A stretch of DNA of 8,254 bases, taken from assembly GCA_905203195.1 (NCBI GenBank), contig CAJKVD010000024.1, positions 1-8,254 of the forward strand. Direction: 5' to 3'. Each line of letters starts with the position of its first letter. Within the stretch, counting starts at the first letter, position 1. Positions 7,333-8,254 of this stretch are shown piece after piece. A model generated the notes under the pieces. The model saw only the letters and a program-made list of their open reading frames with translations, was not told where the DNA came from and made no database searches. This DNA is from an uncultured Clostridium sp. GTDB lineage: Bacteria > Bacillota > Clostridia > TANB77 > CAG-508. The position numbers were made by a program, and so were the translations under genes.

Positions 7333-7416
7333 AACACAATGTATAAATTTATATAAAATGATAAAAATATTAAGAATTATAAAATAATATTAAATTTTAA
7401 GAGAGGAATGGTTTTG

Positions 7417-8254
7417 ATGGAATATAAAGTAAAGGAAATTAAAGATGGTATAAAATTACATCTAATAAATAATGATAAATTTAAAACAAATTTGATTTCT
7501 GTTTTTTTAACAACAGAACTAAATAGAGAAAATGTTACTAAAAATGCTTTGATACCGGCAGTTTTAAGAAGAGGGTCTGAAACTATGCCTACACAAGAAG
7601 ATATTAGCAGAGAGATGGAGGAAATGTATGGAGCTTCATTTAATTGTGGTATAGATAAAAGAGGAGATAATCAAGTTTTAAAGTTTTATATGGAAACAGT
7701 AAATGATAATTTTTTGCCGGATAATTCAGAAAATATGCTTGAAAAAAGTATAAATAAAATTTTAGAAATAATTTTCAGACCATTGATACGTGATAATAGT
7801 TTTTATGAAGAATATGTAGAGCAAGAAAAAGAAAATTTAAAACAAATAATACAAGGAAAAATAGATAATAAAGCAAATTATGCAATAGAAAGATGTATAG
7901 AAGAGATGTACCAAGACAAGCCTTTTGCATTATATAAATTTGGATATATAGAGGACTTAGAAAATATTAATGGTAAAAATTTATATGCGTATTATAAAAA
8001 ATTAATCAATAATTCTAAAATAGATATTTTTGTATCAGGAATTGTAGGAGAAGATATTATAGAGAAAATAGAAACTAATTCTGAAGTTATAGCTTTAGCT
8101 CAAAGAGAACCAATTTATGCAAAACCATCTTTAAAGGTAGAAGTAAATAATGATGGTAAAGTTGTTAAAGACTCAATGAGTATTACACAGGGAAAATTAG
8201 TTTTAGGTTTAAATGTAAATGTAGACAATTTTGATCAACAATTTGATGTTATGA
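7417..8254 (+). CDS. M16-family peptidase-like protein without zinc motif (YmfF-like), 3' partial
   Basis: This is the first 279 residues of an M16 (pitrilysin-like) family protein; the frame is open to the window end, and the family is usually about 420 residues. It resembles the YmfF type of Bacillota: the N-terminal part FKTNLISVFLTTELNRENVT (22-41), then KNALIPAVLRRGS (42-54) and MEEMYGASFNCGIDKRGDNQ near 67-86. Active M16 enzymes carry HxxEH at about the position of 47-65; here there is none, so no protease activity is expected. YmfF-type proteins are usually paired with an adjacent M16 protein (YmfH type) that has the motif, which would lie beyond the right edge. Automatic annotations link the pair to elongation factor P modification; that role is not shown by this sequence. 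The ATG at 7417 has AGAGG 10 nt upstream; the in-frame ATG at 7408 is too close to it. Confidence 0.85.
   Translation, partial: MEYKVKEIKDGIKLHLINNDKFKTNLISVFLTTELNRENVTKNALIPAVLRRGSETMPTQEDISREMEEMYGASFNCGIDKRGDNQVLKFYMETVNDNFLPDNSENMLEKSINKILEIIFRPLIRDNSFYEEYVEQEKENLKQIIQGKIDNKANYAIERCIEEMYQDKPFALYKFGYIEDLENINGKNLYAYYKKLINNSKIDIFVSGIVGEDIIEKIETNSEVIALAQREPIYAKPSLKVEVNNDGKVVKDSMSITQGKLVLGLNVNVDNFDQQFDVM

Noticed and set aside
7323..7359. Inverted repeat ATTTTATA / TATAAAAT in the gap before the M16 gene
   Set aside because: The arms are pure A/T in an A/T-rich gap, so chance is the simplest explanation, and the position does not match a clear promoter element.

Overview
The window is very AT-rich (about 30% G+C by eye, not computed), and every gene I can support lies on the + strand. 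The gene set (GdpP, L9, replicative helicase, TilS, FtsH, S21, a YmfF-like M16 protein), the gene order and the strong AGGAGG-type ribosome binding sites point to a low-GC Bacillota, most likely a Clostridia member. I cannot name a species. There is no sign of phage, insertion sequence, CRISPR, tRNA or rRNA.

Layout. (1) 1-3322: the classic Bacillota cluster gdpP-rplI-dnaB. gdpP is cut by the left window edge. The genes are 31 and 22 bp apart with no terminator between them, so they read as one operon. (2) 3392-4399: tilS, 69 bp after dnaB with no terminator in between. It encodes a short TilS that stops after the middle domain. (3) 4400-4543: a 144-bp gap with a recognisable sigma-A-type promoter for ftsH, bracketed by a perfect 9-bp inverted repeat. 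The hpt gene often found between tilS and ftsH in Bacillota is absent. (4) 4544-6980: ftsH, then 19 bp later a small J-domain protein with one C-terminal membrane segment. (5) 6981-7306: rpsU (56 aa) as a compact unit with a perfect-consensus promoter, a structured leader and an intrinsic terminator. (6) 7417-8254: the start of an M16-family protein without the zinc motif (YmfF-like), cut by the right edge.

How the genes work together. This is housekeeping: c-di-AMP turnover (GdpP), two ribosomal proteins, the replicative helicase, decoding of AUA codons (TilS), membrane protein quality control (FtsH and perhaps the membrane J-protein), and an M16-like protein of uncertain role. I see no convincing undescribed defence, mobile or biosynthetic system. 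The points most worth a second look are regulatory: the inverted repeat over the ftsH promoter and a possible fold that hides the rpsU ribosome binding site. The ftsH/J-protein pairing also deserves checking. Several true starts are GTG or TTG (rplI, ftsH, tilS), so the longest open frames overstate those proteins.
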